A DNA stretch of 10,041 nucleotides, taken from positions 1 to 10,041 of the forward strand of contig CAZUSI010000055.1 of assembly GCA_964623395.1 (NCBI GenBank), in the 5' to 3' direction. Both the position numbers and the translations under genes were made by a program. The stretch is from JBDRZD01 sp964623395 (GTDB lineage: Bacteria > Hydrothermota > Hydrothermia > Hydrothermales > Hydrothermaceae). Positions 1 to 6,623 of this stretch are shown piece after piece (position 1 is the first letter of the stretch; each line of letters opens with the position of its first letter). Under the pieces are notes generated by a model that saw only the letters and a list, made by a program, of their open reading frames with translations, did no database searches and had not been told where the DNA came from.

Positions 1-1317
1 AAAAGCATAAAGGAAATAATGGAAGAAAATAAAATTATGACAATTATAACAAAAAATGGGGAAATTCAATTTGAGAAGAATTTCTTTGCAGAAGAAGATG
101 GAATTTTATATATGATTTTGGAGAGCGAAAAAAATCTTGAAAATATAAGAAATAATCCAATTGTCAATTTTTTCATTCAAGGTGAAAAACCTGATAGAAT
201 TTTAAAAGGGAAAGGAAAAGCTGAAATTCTTGGCGAACCAAAAAATTTACCCGATATAAGAAAAATAATTTTTAGAAAATCATTTGAGGCAATCATTCCT
301 TGTAAAAGAGTAGAAGGGATAAAAATAATAAGGGTAAAACCTTATGAATTTGAAGTAAGGGATTTAAAGGAAGGTAAAATATTTTATGAAAAGATAAGTA
401 TTTCTGATGAAGAAATAAGAATTTTGAAGGAAATGAAAAAGAAAATTCCGAAATGGAAGATTTATTTTAAAGCAACAAGACCTTTTGCCTTTCCTGCCTC
501 TTTTATTCCAGTTATTATAGGAACATTTTTATCTTCCAATTTTAATTTCTGGCTTTTCCTTTTAACAATTTTAGGTATTCTTTCCTTTCATGCAGGTATT
601 AATGCCTTAAATGACCACATGGATCATAAATATGGTGTTGATGACTATCTAACAATTGGCTCAAGCAGAGTTTTACAAGATGAAATTATGAGTGAAAAGG
701 AACATTTATTACTTATTATAATTTTGCTTTTAATTTCTCTTATATGCGGAATTGTTTTAACTTATATAAGGGGAATTTTCCTTTTAATTATTATTTTAAT
801 AGGAGCATTTCTTGGTATATTTTACCAGTTAAAGCCACTCGGATTAAAATATAGAGGTTTAGGTGATATCTCAATATTTTTTGCCTTTGGACCTTTACTT
901 TCTCTCGGTTCTTATTATGTTCAGGAAGGAAAATTTTCATGGATTCCCTTTATTCTTATAATTCCCGTTGCCTTAATAACTGTTGGTATTCTACATGCCA
1001 ACAATTTTAGAGATATTGAAGAGGATGCAAGGGCAAAAGCAACAACAATTGCAAATTTAATTGGTTATAAGATTTCTTCCTATTACTATCTTGCCTTAAT
1101 ATTAACTCCTTATCTTTTAGTTTTAATTTTTGTAATTCTAAAACTCCTTCCTTACTGGTCCCTTATTGTATTCTTTACTTTAAAAGAAGCAATAAAAAAT
1201 ATAAAAATTGCCTTTAACCCTTCATTTTTTGATTTTGTTATGCTTGACCTTTTAACTGCAAAACTTGATTTAGCATTTGGTTTTCTTTATTTTATAAGTA
1301 TTTTGCTTGCAAGGTAA
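1..1317 (+). CDS. menA: UbiA/MenA-type prenyltransferase with N-terminal PNPOx-like split-barrel domain (5' end probably outside window)
   Basis: Likely an integral membrane enzyme that transfers a polyprenyl chain to an aromatic acceptor, most like 1,4-dihydroxy-2-naphthoate prenyltransferase of menaquinone synthesis. Numbering from the ATG at base 19, residues about 150-432 form the UbiA domain with many hydrophobic helices. It carries both Mg-diphosphate motifs: NDHMDHKYGVD (N198-D208) and NNFRDIEED (N328-D336). Residues 1-120 resemble a pyridoxamine-phosphate-oxidase-like (FMN-binding split barrel) domain, with the typical stretch NIRNNPIVNFFIQG (42-55). UbiA enzymes are normally about 290-310 residues, so the N-terminal part is an extra domain. 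ATG 19 has a weak AAAGGA four bases upstream. However, the frame is open to base 1 and reads SIKEI before the Met, like the first helix of split-barrel proteins, so the true start may lie outside. The 3' end overlaps the next gene by 11 bases. Family is certain; exact substrate is inferred. Confidence 0.85.
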   Translation, partial: KSIKEIMEENKIMTIITKNGEIQFEKNFFAEEDGILYMILESEKNLENIRNNPIVNFFIQGEKPDRILKGKGKAEILGEPKNLPDIRKIIFRKSFEAIIPCKRVEGIKIIRVKPYEFEVRDLKEGKIFYEKISISDEEIRILKEMKKKIPKWKIYFKATRPFAFPASFIPVIIGTFLSSNFNFWLFLLTILGILSFHAGINALNDHMDHKYGVDDYLTIGSSRVLQDEIMSEKEHLLLIIILLLISLICGIVLTYIRGIFLLIIILIGAFLGIFYQLKPLGLKYRGLGDISIFFAFGPLLSLGSYYVQEGKFSWIPFILIIPVALITVGILHANNFRDIEEDARAKATTIANLIGYKISSYYYLALILTPYLLVLIFVILKLLPYWSLIVFFTLKEAIKNIKIAFNPSFFDFVMLDLLTAKLDLAFGFLYFISILLAR

Positions 1318-2095
1318 AAGAATTTTTGAATTTTTACTTTTCTTTTTCTTTTATTTATCTTCCTCATTTATTTTTAATGCAAGATTAGATTTTTTTGAAA
1401 TTTTCAAATTTTTTCTCTCCTTTGGATTTTTTTTAATTTTAAGAATAAATGAAGAGGAAAAAGATTTAAAAAAAATTCCCTTCTTAATTTTAATTTCCTT
1501 TTTTTCTTCAATTTTCCTTTTTAAAAGCTCTTATTTTTTAAAAAAATTTTATCTTCTTTTTATTTTCCTTTCTCTATTTTTTAAATATGAAAAAATAAGA
1601 GAATATTTTAACAAAAAATTTATTTTAAAAGATTTTTTTTATTCTTTTTTAAATTTATATTTACTTTTCCTTCTTTATCCCTTTAAATTCCCATTTTTCC
1701 CTGAAATTATTTCAATCTTTTTTGCCTTTTTTATAATAAATTTTTTGAAATATTTTTCTGAAAAAGTAAATTTTCCCTTTGAAGAAAAACTTGGAATTAT
1801 GACATATTCAAAATATTTTGGGTTTTATACTTCAATTTTCTTTATCATTTCTTTTTATTTTTCCTCCTTTTTCATATTCCTTTCTTTTTGGTATGGATGC
1901 AATTTAAGTTTTATATATGCAATTTTTCTTTTATTTTTCTTTTTAAAGGCAATGTTTTTCATTTTTTTAAGATTTATAAGTAAAAAAGAAGGGCTCTCTA
2001 AATTTTTAAAAGAAGAGGCAATTTTTTATAAAAATGGAATATTTTTTTCTTTTATAATTGAAGGAATTTTGAAAATTTTAAATTTGAAAATTTAA
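1307..2095 (+). CDS. Phe-rich integral membrane protein, divergent UbiA-superfamily-like
   Basis: Predicted 262-residue membrane protein; about a quarter of its residues are Phe, encoded by T-rich DNA. It is nearly all hydrophobic helices with short Lys-rich loops. Two stretches recall a UbiA subfamily that uses an R-x-x-D-E-x-K-D first motif and an R-K-x-x-x-P-x-E...TYSk..G second motif. Here these read RINEEEKD (46-53) and SEKVNFPFEEKLGIMTYSKY (151-170). The first motif has Asn/Glu in place of the usual Asp, so catalysis is uncertain. The TTG start at 1307 lies inside the 3' end of the upstream prenyltransferase gene with no clear ribosome binding site before it, which points to translational coupling. 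An ATT at 1322 preceded by AAGG is a less likely alternative. Function unknown; a second prenyltransferase or a partner of the upstream enzyme are both possible. The UbiA assignment is my inference from motifs. Confidence 0.7.
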   Translation: MQGKRIFEFLLFFFFYLSSSFIFNARLDFFEIFKFFLSFGFFLILRINEEEKDLKKIPFLILISFFSSIFLFKSSYFLKKFYLLFIFLSLFFKYEKIREYFNKKFILKDFFYSFLNLYLLFLLYPFKFPFFPEIISIFFAFFIINFLKYFSEKVNFPFEEKLGIMTYSKYFGFYTSIFFIISFYFSSFFIFLSFWYGCNLSFIYAIFLLFFFLKAMFFIFLRFISKKEGLSKFLKEEAIFYKNGIFFSFIIEGILKILNLKI

Positions 2096-2096
2096 A

Positions 2097-2136
2097 CTCC
2101 TTTCCTTAATAATTTAAAAAGTTTAAGGAGGTTTTT
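2097..2136 (+). promoter_or_regulatory. Possible hairpin covering the ribosome binding site
   Basis: CTCCTT at 2097-2102 is an exact complement of AAGGAG at 2125-2130, the ribosome binding site of the next gene. CCTTAA at 2104-2109 is an alternative complement of TTAAGG at 2123-2128. Either pairing would hide the site, and the stem is followed by five T residues before the ATG. It could modulate translation or act as a weak terminator for the upstream pair. The stems are short and no ligand-binding domain is visible. Confidence 0.25.
2125..2131 (+). promoter_or_regulatory. Ribosome binding site AAGGAGG
   Basis: A perfect AAGGAGG lies five bases before the ATG at 2137. It fixes that codon as the start rather than the second in-frame ATG (Met5, base 2149). 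Confidence 0.85.
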
Positions 2137-3324
2137 ATGGATGATGGTATGCGATTTAATACAGGATGTATTCATGGACCAAAACCTTATAGAGATTCAA
2201 ATAAAAGGGATGTAATTCCTCCTATTCATATGTCTTCCACATATTTTTTTGAAAATGCAGAGCAGGGAGGAAAGCTTTTTACAGGTGAAGAAGAAGGTTA
2301 TATATATACAAGGCTTTCAAATCCAACTGTAAAAATTCTTGAAGAAAGAATTGCATTTCTTGAAAAGGGAGAGGATGCTTGCGCTTTTTCATCAGGTATG
2401 GCTGCAATAACAAGTGTTTTGCTTTATTTCTTAAAGCCATGTGAAAAATTAATTTATTCTGAGCCCCTTTATGGTGGAACATTTGCTCTTTTGAAACTTC
2501 TAAATGAAAAATTTGGAATTGAATCTATACCCATAAAGGCAAAAAATTTTTTAAAGGAACTTAAAGAGAAGATTGAAAAAATCAAGCCAAAACTTGTTTA
2601 TATTGAAACACCTGCAAATCCAACCCTTGATATATTTGATATTGAGGGGGCCTCTTGTATATGTAAAAATTATAATATACCACTTATTGTTGATAATACA
2701 TTTGCAACTCCTTATCATCAAAGACCTATTGAAAAAGGAGCAGATGTTGTTGTTCATTCTTTAACAAAATATTTAACAGGTCATTCTGATGCAATTGGAG
2801 GTATTGTCATTTCAAAAAAGGAAATTATAACCTCTTTAAAGGAACATTATCTTACTCATCTTGGAGGTTGTCTTTCACCTTTTAATGCATGGCTTACTTT
2901 AAGGGGGATTAAAACACTTCCTTTGAGAATGGAAAGGCATTCTTATAATGCAATGAAACTTGCTGAATTTTTAAAAAATCATAAAAAAATTGAAAAGGTT
3001 TTTTATCCGGGTCTTAAAGATTTTGAAGGACATGAGATTGCAAATAAGCAGATGGAAAATGGTTTTTCAGGTATGCTTTCTTTTATAATAAAAGGTGGGA
3101 AAAAGGAAGCAATAAAATTTTTGAATTCCTTAAAAATATGCACACTTGCTGTTTCACTTGGTGCAGCTGAAACACTTGTTGAACATCCTGCTTCAATGAC
3201 ACATTCCACATATTCTGATGAAGAGCTTCAAAAAGCAGGAATAGATCCTGGACTTATAAGGGTTTCTGTTGGACTTGAGGATATAGAAGATATAATAAAG
3301 GATTTTAAAAATTCATTAGAATAA
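2137..3324 (+). CDS. PLP-dependent Cys/Met metabolism enzyme, methionine gamma-lyase-like
   Basis: Cytosolic PLP fold-type I enzyme (395 residues, normal family length) acting on sulfur amino acids. The PLP lysine is K211 in SLTKYLTGHSD; other PLP contacts are visible as Y57/R59 (YTRLSNPT), S86-G87-M88, Y112, D186 (VDNTF), S208 and T210. R375 is the expected carboxylate-binding Arg. At the position before the conserved S340, cystathionine gamma-lyases and synthases carry Glu; this protein has Val (V339), as methionine gamma-lyases do. The methionine gamma-lyase active-site Cys (YGCTF) is Gly here (YGGTF), and the Lys-Asp pair before SPxx is replaced (LTHLGGCLSPF). So methionine gamma-lyase, homocysteine-type lyase or O-acyl-homoserine sulfhydrylase activities all remain possible. 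The strong ribosome binding site and 41-base gap suggest expression partly independent of the upstream pair. The stop codon directly abuts the convergent tRNA gene. Confidence 0.9.
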   Translation: MDDGMRFNTGCIHGPKPYRDSNKRDVIPPIHMSSTYFFENAEQGGKLFTGEEEGYIYTRLSNPTVKILEERIAFLEKGEDACAFSSGMAAITSVLLYFLKPCEKLIYSEPLYGGTFALLKLLNEKFGIESIPIKAKNFLKELKEKIEKIKPKLVYIETPANPTLDIFDIEGASCICKNYNIPLIVDNTFATPYHQRPIEKGADVVVHSLTKYLTGHSDAIGGIVISKKEIITSLKEHYLTHLGGCLSPFNAWLTLRGIKTLPLRMERHSYNAMKLAEFLKNHKKIEKVFYPGLKDFEGHEIANKQMENGFSGMLSFIIKGGKKEAIKFLNSLKICTLAVSLGAAETLVEHPASMTHSTYSDEELQKAGIDPGLIRVSVGLEDIEDIIKDFKNSLE

Positions 3325-3397
3325 TGGGCGGACCAGGAATTGAACCTGGGACCTCCTGCTTGTAAGGCAGGCGCTCTCACCCCTGAGCTATCCGCCC
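3325..3397 (-). tRNA. tRNA-Val (anticodon UAC)
   Basis: The - strand folds into a complete 73-base cloverleaf. It has a 7-bp acceptor stem GGGCGGA/TCCGCCC with discriminator A, a 4-bp D stem GCTC/GAGC, and anticodon stem CCTGC/GCAGG with loop CTTACAA (anticodon TAC, reading GUA and probably other Val codons). The variable loop is 5 bases and the T stem CCAGG/CCTGG closes loop TTCAATT. CCA is not encoded, so it must be added after transcription. Its 5' end directly follows the secretin stop codon (3398-3400), so it probably depends on RNase P release from a pilQ-tRNA transcript or on a promoter inside the secretin gene. G+C is 46 of 73, far above the surroundings. Confidence 0.97.
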
Positions 3398-5029
3398 TTA
3401 TTCAACAATATTAGGAGTTAAAAAGATTACAATTTCCCTTTCACTTTGTTCTCCAACAGTTCCACCAAAAAGTCTTCCAATAAGGGGTATTCTTGACAAA
3501 AATGGAACTCCTTCTCTTGTTGATTGTGTTTTATATTTTATTAATCCACCGATAACAGCAGTTTCTCCATTATTTAATAAAACTCTTGTATCAGCAAAAT
3601 TTGTAAGTATTTCAATACCTCCTGGAAGCTGTGCACCTGGTTCTGAAACTTCTGTATGAATATCAAGTGTTATTTGTTTATTTACATTAACATGTGGAGT
3701 TACTTCAAGTCTTATTCCAACATCAACAAATTGAACTATTGGGTTCCCTGCTTGGTCTCTTGTAATATATGGAATTCTTGAACCCCCATGTATTCTTGCT
3801 TTCTGATTATTTAAAACAGTTATCTTTGGATTTGATATTGTTTTTACAAGTTTTCTTTGTTCATACATTGATATAACATTATCTATTAAAGCACCTCTTG
3901 CTATTATTCCAACTTGTCCAAAAAGTGTTGGTGCACCTGGCATAGCACCAGGAGATGCTCCTCCTGAAAGTTCTCCTGCAAATCCTATTCCCCTTAAATT
4001 TTTAATATTCCATTGAACACCCATCTGGTCCAAAGCACCTTTATTTATTTCAAGTATTCTTGAATCAATTGCTACTTGATATACAGGTGTATCAAGTGAT
4101 TTTATAAGAGATGCCACCTTTTCATGAACTTCTTCAATATCTGTTATTATTATTGCATTTGTCCTTTCATCAACTTCAAGTTGTCCTTTTGAAGTTAATA
4201 ATTTTTGAACATTCTTTTTTGCCTCATCAGCAACTGCATATTGTAAAACATAAACTTTTGTTATAAGGGGTTGTAATAGTTTTGCCTCTTCTTCTGTTCT
4301 TTTCCTTTTAATTTCTTCTTCTCTTATTTTTTCGGGTGGTGCAATTCTATAAACTCCATTTTCATAAATGTATGAAAGACCAACAGTTCTTAAAGCAAGT
4401 TCAAATGCCTGTTCCCATGGAATATTTTCAGCACGAAGTGTTACTTTCCCTTTTACTTCTTCTCCAAATACAACATTAAGTCCTACATATTCTGCAATTG
4501 CCTTTATGACAGTAACAATATCAGCATTTTCAAGATTTAATGAAATTCTAATTCCCTTTTGAGGTGCAATTGAAGGTGTTGCTGGTAAAGGTAATGCATG
4601 AAGTGTAGATGGTGGTGCTTCCGGTGCTTTTCCTGAGAGTGTCAATCCTTTAAAATTTCCTCCTGTTTCATATAAAGTTAATAATATGTTTCCATTTTGT
4701 CTTTCATCTTTATAAGAGAAAGTTCTTTCAAGATTTATAACAAATCTTATAAAATTACCTTCTTCAAAGGGTTCAATAGAAATTGTTGTTATTCCACCAG
4801 CATAAACAGTATATATTCCAGAAGATATTTCTGTTTTTGCATTCTGAACATCAATCAAAATTTGAGCGGGCACTTCTCTTGAAAATATTGTATAAGAAAC
4901 TGCTTTTTCAGAATATAATATCAATTTTGTATTTTTTCCTTCAGGCACAATTTCTATATCTTTTATTTGGGAGAAAAGAGTTCCTATTATTATCCCTATT
5001 AAAAGGGCAACTTTTGTTTTTATTTCCAT
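3398..5029 (-). CDS. pilQ: Type IV pilus secretin PilQ
   Basis: Outer-membrane secretin that forms the multimeric gate for the type IV pilus fibre. The 543 residues show an N-terminal hydrophobic signal segment (about 6-20) and one AMIN-like peptidoglycan-binding domain (about 22-120). A Pro/Ala-rich linker (134-157) precedes an STN/N0-like domain (about 160-230) with NADIVTVIKAIAEYVGLNVV. After a charged helix (232-252) comes an N1/NolW-like domain (about 255-315, NAIIITD), then the C-terminal secretin domain. Its signatures are VGIRLEVTPHVN (437-448) and VPFLSRIPLIGRLFGG (508-523). It is shorter than most PilQ proteins because only one AMIN domain is present. The ATG follows AGGGAGG by four bases. 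The usual pilMNOP neighbours are not beside it; it stands alone between the tRNA and a divergent lipoprotein gene. A perfect consensus promoter lies upstream. Type II secretin is a less likely alternative because AMIN domains mark PilQ. Confidence 0.93.
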   Translation of the reverse strand: MEIKTKVALLIGIIIGTLFSQIKDIEIVPEGKNTKLILYSEKAVSYTIFSREVPAQILIDVQNAKTEISSGIYTVYAGGITTISIEPFEEGNFIRFVINLERTFSYKDERQNGNILLTLYETGGNFKGLTLSGKAPEAPPSTLHALPLPATPSIAPQKGIRISLNLENADIVTVIKAIAEYVGLNVVFGEEVKGKVTLRAENIPWEQAFELALRTVGLSYIYENGVYRIAPPEKIREEEIKRKRTEEEAKLLQPLITKVYVLQYAVADEAKKNVQKLLTSKGQLEVDERTNAIIITDIEEVHEKVASLIKSLDTPVYQVAIDSRILEINKGALDQMGVQWNIKNLRGIGFAGELSGGASPGAMPGAPTLFGQVGIIARGALIDNVISMYEQRKLVKTISNPKITVLNNQKARIHGGSRIPYITRDQAGNPIVQFVDVGIRLEVTPHVNVNKQITLDIHTEVSEPGAQLPGGIEILTNFADTRVLLNNGETAVIGGLIKYKTQSTREGVPFLSRIPLIGRLFGGTVGEQSEREIVIFLTPNIVE

Positions 5030-5033
5030 ATAA

Positions 5034-5040
5034 CCTCCCT
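5034..5040 (-). promoter_or_regulatory. Ribosome binding site of pilQ
   Basis: On the - strand AGGGAGG ends four bases before the ATG at 5029. The spacing is slightly tight, but no other start codon fits. Confidence 0.75.
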
Positions 5041-5081
5041 TTTCATTCTAAATAATTTATAAAAATTTTTTAAAAATTTAC

Positions 5082-5110
5082 TTGACATTTTTTAAATTAA
5101 GCATTATAAT
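5082..5110 (+). promoter_or_regulatory. Consensus promoter for the lipoprotein gene
   Basis: TTGACA at 5082-5087, a 17-base spacer and TATAAT at 5105-5110: both hexamers and the spacer match the housekeeping sigma-70/sigma-A consensus exactly. Transcription should begin near 5117, giving a leader of about 50 bases before the GTG at 5169. The A/T-tract stretch at about 5051-5080 could act as an UP element. The -10 shares two bases with the opposing promoter. Confidence 0.92.
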
Positions 5111-5137
5111 TATATACAAAATGAATTTATTTGTCAA
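5109..5137 (-). promoter_or_regulatory. Consensus promoter for pilQ, mirror image of the opposing promoter
   Basis: Read on the - strand, TTGACA (5137-5132), a 17-base spacer and TATAAT (5114-5109): again a perfect consensus. Initiation is expected near 5102, leaving a leader of about 70 bases before the pilQ ATG. The two promoters are symmetric about the point between 5109 and 5110, and their -10 elements fuse into the palindrome TATAATTATA (5105-5114). Confidence 0.92.
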
Positions 5138-5156
5138 GGAGTAAAGTATTTTTAAA

Positions 5157-5163
5157 AAGGAGG
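5157..5163 (+). promoter_or_regulatory. Ribosome binding site fixing a GTG start
   Basis: AAGGAGG lies five bases before GTG 5169. It supports this GTG over the later in-frame ATG (Met8), which would cut into the signal peptide. Confidence 0.85.
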
Positions 5164-5168
5164 TTTTT

Positions 5169-5738
5169 GTGAAAGGTAAAATTTTTTTAATGTATATAGG
5201 TGTGATAGGTCTTATAATAGGATGCAGGTCTGCCTCTGTGGAAAAGGAGTCTCTAATTGTAAATCTTGAAAATACTTCTTTTAATTCTGATATAATTACG
5301 CTTAAAGATACTGTTATTATTTTTAAATATGATACTCTTAAAATTAATTTCTATTTTGATTTTCCTGATACAATTGGTGGTTTTAATCCAAAATGTTTAA
5401 TTGACAGTTTCTGTATAACTTTTTATAATGAAAAAGATGGAAAAATAAAGTTTATAAGAAAGGATGGTGGAGAGTCTTTAGATTCACTTCATTTTAAAAC
5501 AAACATCGTAATTTTACCGAGGAGATGGACAGAAGCAAAAATTGATATTGTTCCTTCGTGGTTAAAGGCTTTTTATAATCCAATATATGATATGCATAAA
5601 AATAATCCATATGCAAGTCCAAACCCTTTAAAAACACGTGCCCATTATAAAATTTTTGCCCATGAAATTAATACAAGAAGAAATTTTATAACAGAATTTG
5701 ATATAAGTGTTGTATTTGCAAATTTTGCTGACGAGTAA
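5169..5738 (+). CDS. Small lipoprotein of unknown function, divergent from pilQ
   Basis: 189-residue protein with a lipoprotein signal peptide: basic start MKGK, hydrophobic core IFLMYIGVIGL, then IIGC with the lipidated Cys at position 19 followed by Arg-Ser. The mature part has alternating hydrophobic strands and no motif I can name. It ends with a beta-like stretch around FDISVVFANF. The start is GTG, supported by AAGGAGG. It shares a symmetric promoter region with pilQ, so the two are probably transcribed under related control. By position it could be a secretin pilotin or another pilus-assembly lipoprotein; that is inference only. The stop codon is 3 bases from the end of the convergent pilY1-linked operon. 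Confidence 0.85.
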   Translation: MKGKIFLMYIGVIGLIIGCRSASVEKESLIVNLENTSFNSDIITLKDTVIIFKYDTLKINFYFDFPDTIGGFNPKCLIDSFCITFYNEKDGKIKFIRKDGGESLDSLHFKTNIVILPRRWTEAKIDIVPSWLKAFYNPIYDMHKNNPYASPNPLKTRAHYKIFAHEINTRRNFITEFDISVVFANFADE

Positions 5739-5741
5739 ATT

Positions 5742-6623
5742 TTAAAAGGAAAAGGTTAAATTTTTTTCTCTTGAGTTTCCTTTTGTATCAGTAATTTTTA
5801 TTCTTAAAATTATATTTTTAACATTTCCTTCTATTTTCCCCTTTATAACTCCATTTTCGTCAATTTCAATTCCTTTAACATTTGATGAAACAATTTCAAA
5901 CTTTAAATTATCTCCATCAGGGTCATAAGCATTTATTTTGTATGTAAAATAAGGATAGGAGGATAATTTTATTTCATTTTCTTTTAAATCTATAAAAGGT
6001 GGACTATTTGAAACAATTGCACTTATTGTGATAAAATTTTTTGATTTCTCTTCACCATCATAAGCATAAACAATTGCTTCTAAAAGCTCATTTTCCTTTA
6101 ATTTTTGAGGGAAAAAATTTATTCCTTCTCCCTTTTTCTCACCATTTATATACCATTCAACTAAAAAAGACAAATTATCATCATCAATATCTTTTCCTTC
6201 TGCTTTTACTTCAATTTTATCTGTGATTGTTAAAATTGTTTCAGGTAAAAATTTTGCAGAAATTATTTCAGGTGCTGTATTTCTAATAAGGGCAGGGGCT
6301 GTTTTATAGGGTTTTCCATGTTCTTTACCATCGTATGGAGTTATAACAGCATAGAGGGTATCTCCCTTTTTAAAATTATGAGTTTCAATCTCTTTACCCT
6401 CATAAATCTTTTTACCGTTTAAAAACCATTCTATTTTATAAGTTATATCATCTCCATCTTTATCCTTTGCCTTAATTAAAGCCCCTGCCCTTTCATTCTT
6501 TTTTAAATTTTCCGGTTCTATTTTTGCAGATAGAATCTCAGGTGGATTATTTAATTTTATTCCTTTTTCTTTTTTACAGCAAATAAAACCTATAAGGATA
6601 AGAAAAATAAAAAACTTTTTCAT
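5742..6623 (-). CDS. Surface/lipoprotein-like protein with three Asp-rich beta-sandwich-type repeats
   Basis: 293 residues. A signal peptide MKKFFIFLILIGFICC ends in two Cys (15, 16); the box is not canonical, so lipidation is likely but not certain. Three diverged repeats follow: about 26-114, 115-206 and 207-293. The first two open NPPEI and NTAPEI and the third NSPPFI. Each carries an acidic loop, DKDGDD (54-59), DIDDDN (145-150) and DPDGDN (234-239). The first two also share an EWFLNGKK/EWYINGEK strand and a DG-turn (YDGKE, YDGEE). This pattern matches Ig-like or cadherin-like calcium-binding modules on bacterial surfaces; the exact family is not resolved. It is the last gene of the pilY1 operon, overlapping the previous gene by ATGA, with a weak GGGA ribosome binding site. 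Probable role: an envelope-anchored partner in pilus adhesion (inferred from position). Confidence 0.85.
   Translation of the reverse strand: MKKFFIFLILIGFICCKKEKGIKLNNPPEILSAKIEPENLKKNERAGALIKAKDKDGDDITYKIEWFLNGKKIYEGKEIETHNFKKGDTLYAVITPYDGKEHGKPYKTAPALIRNTAPEIISAKFLPETILTITDKIEVKAEGKDIDDDNLSFLVEWYINGEKKGEGINFFPQKLKENELLEAIVYAYDGEEKSKNFITISAIVSNSPPFIDLKENEIKLSSYPYFTYKINAYDPDGDNLKFEIVSSNVKGIEIDENGVIKGKIEGNVKNIILRIKITDTKGNSREKNLTFSF

Noticed and set aside
1307..2095. Pseudogene or non-coding T-rich DNA
   Set aside because: Low complexity and extreme Phe content raised doubt, but 262 codons stay open, the start overlaps the upstream gene as in an operon, and family-like motifs are kept.
3325..3397. 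tRNA as an integration (att) site of a mobile element
   Set aside because: No integrase, phage gene or duplicated tRNA end is present in the window; both flanks are ordinary chromosomal genes.
4783..5055. 90-codon + strand open frame opposite the pilQ 5' end
   Set aside because: It is antisense to the signal peptide and AMIN region, low in complexity and without a ribosome binding site, so it is a shadow frame.
5051..5080. AT-rich inverted repeat as an operator
   Set aside because: Runs of A and T pair with each other by composition alone; no defined half-sites stand out.
5739..5765. Rho-independent terminator from AAATTT repeats and a T run
   Set aside because: The only stem would be six A/T pairs with a long loop, too weak to call in DNA this AT-rich.
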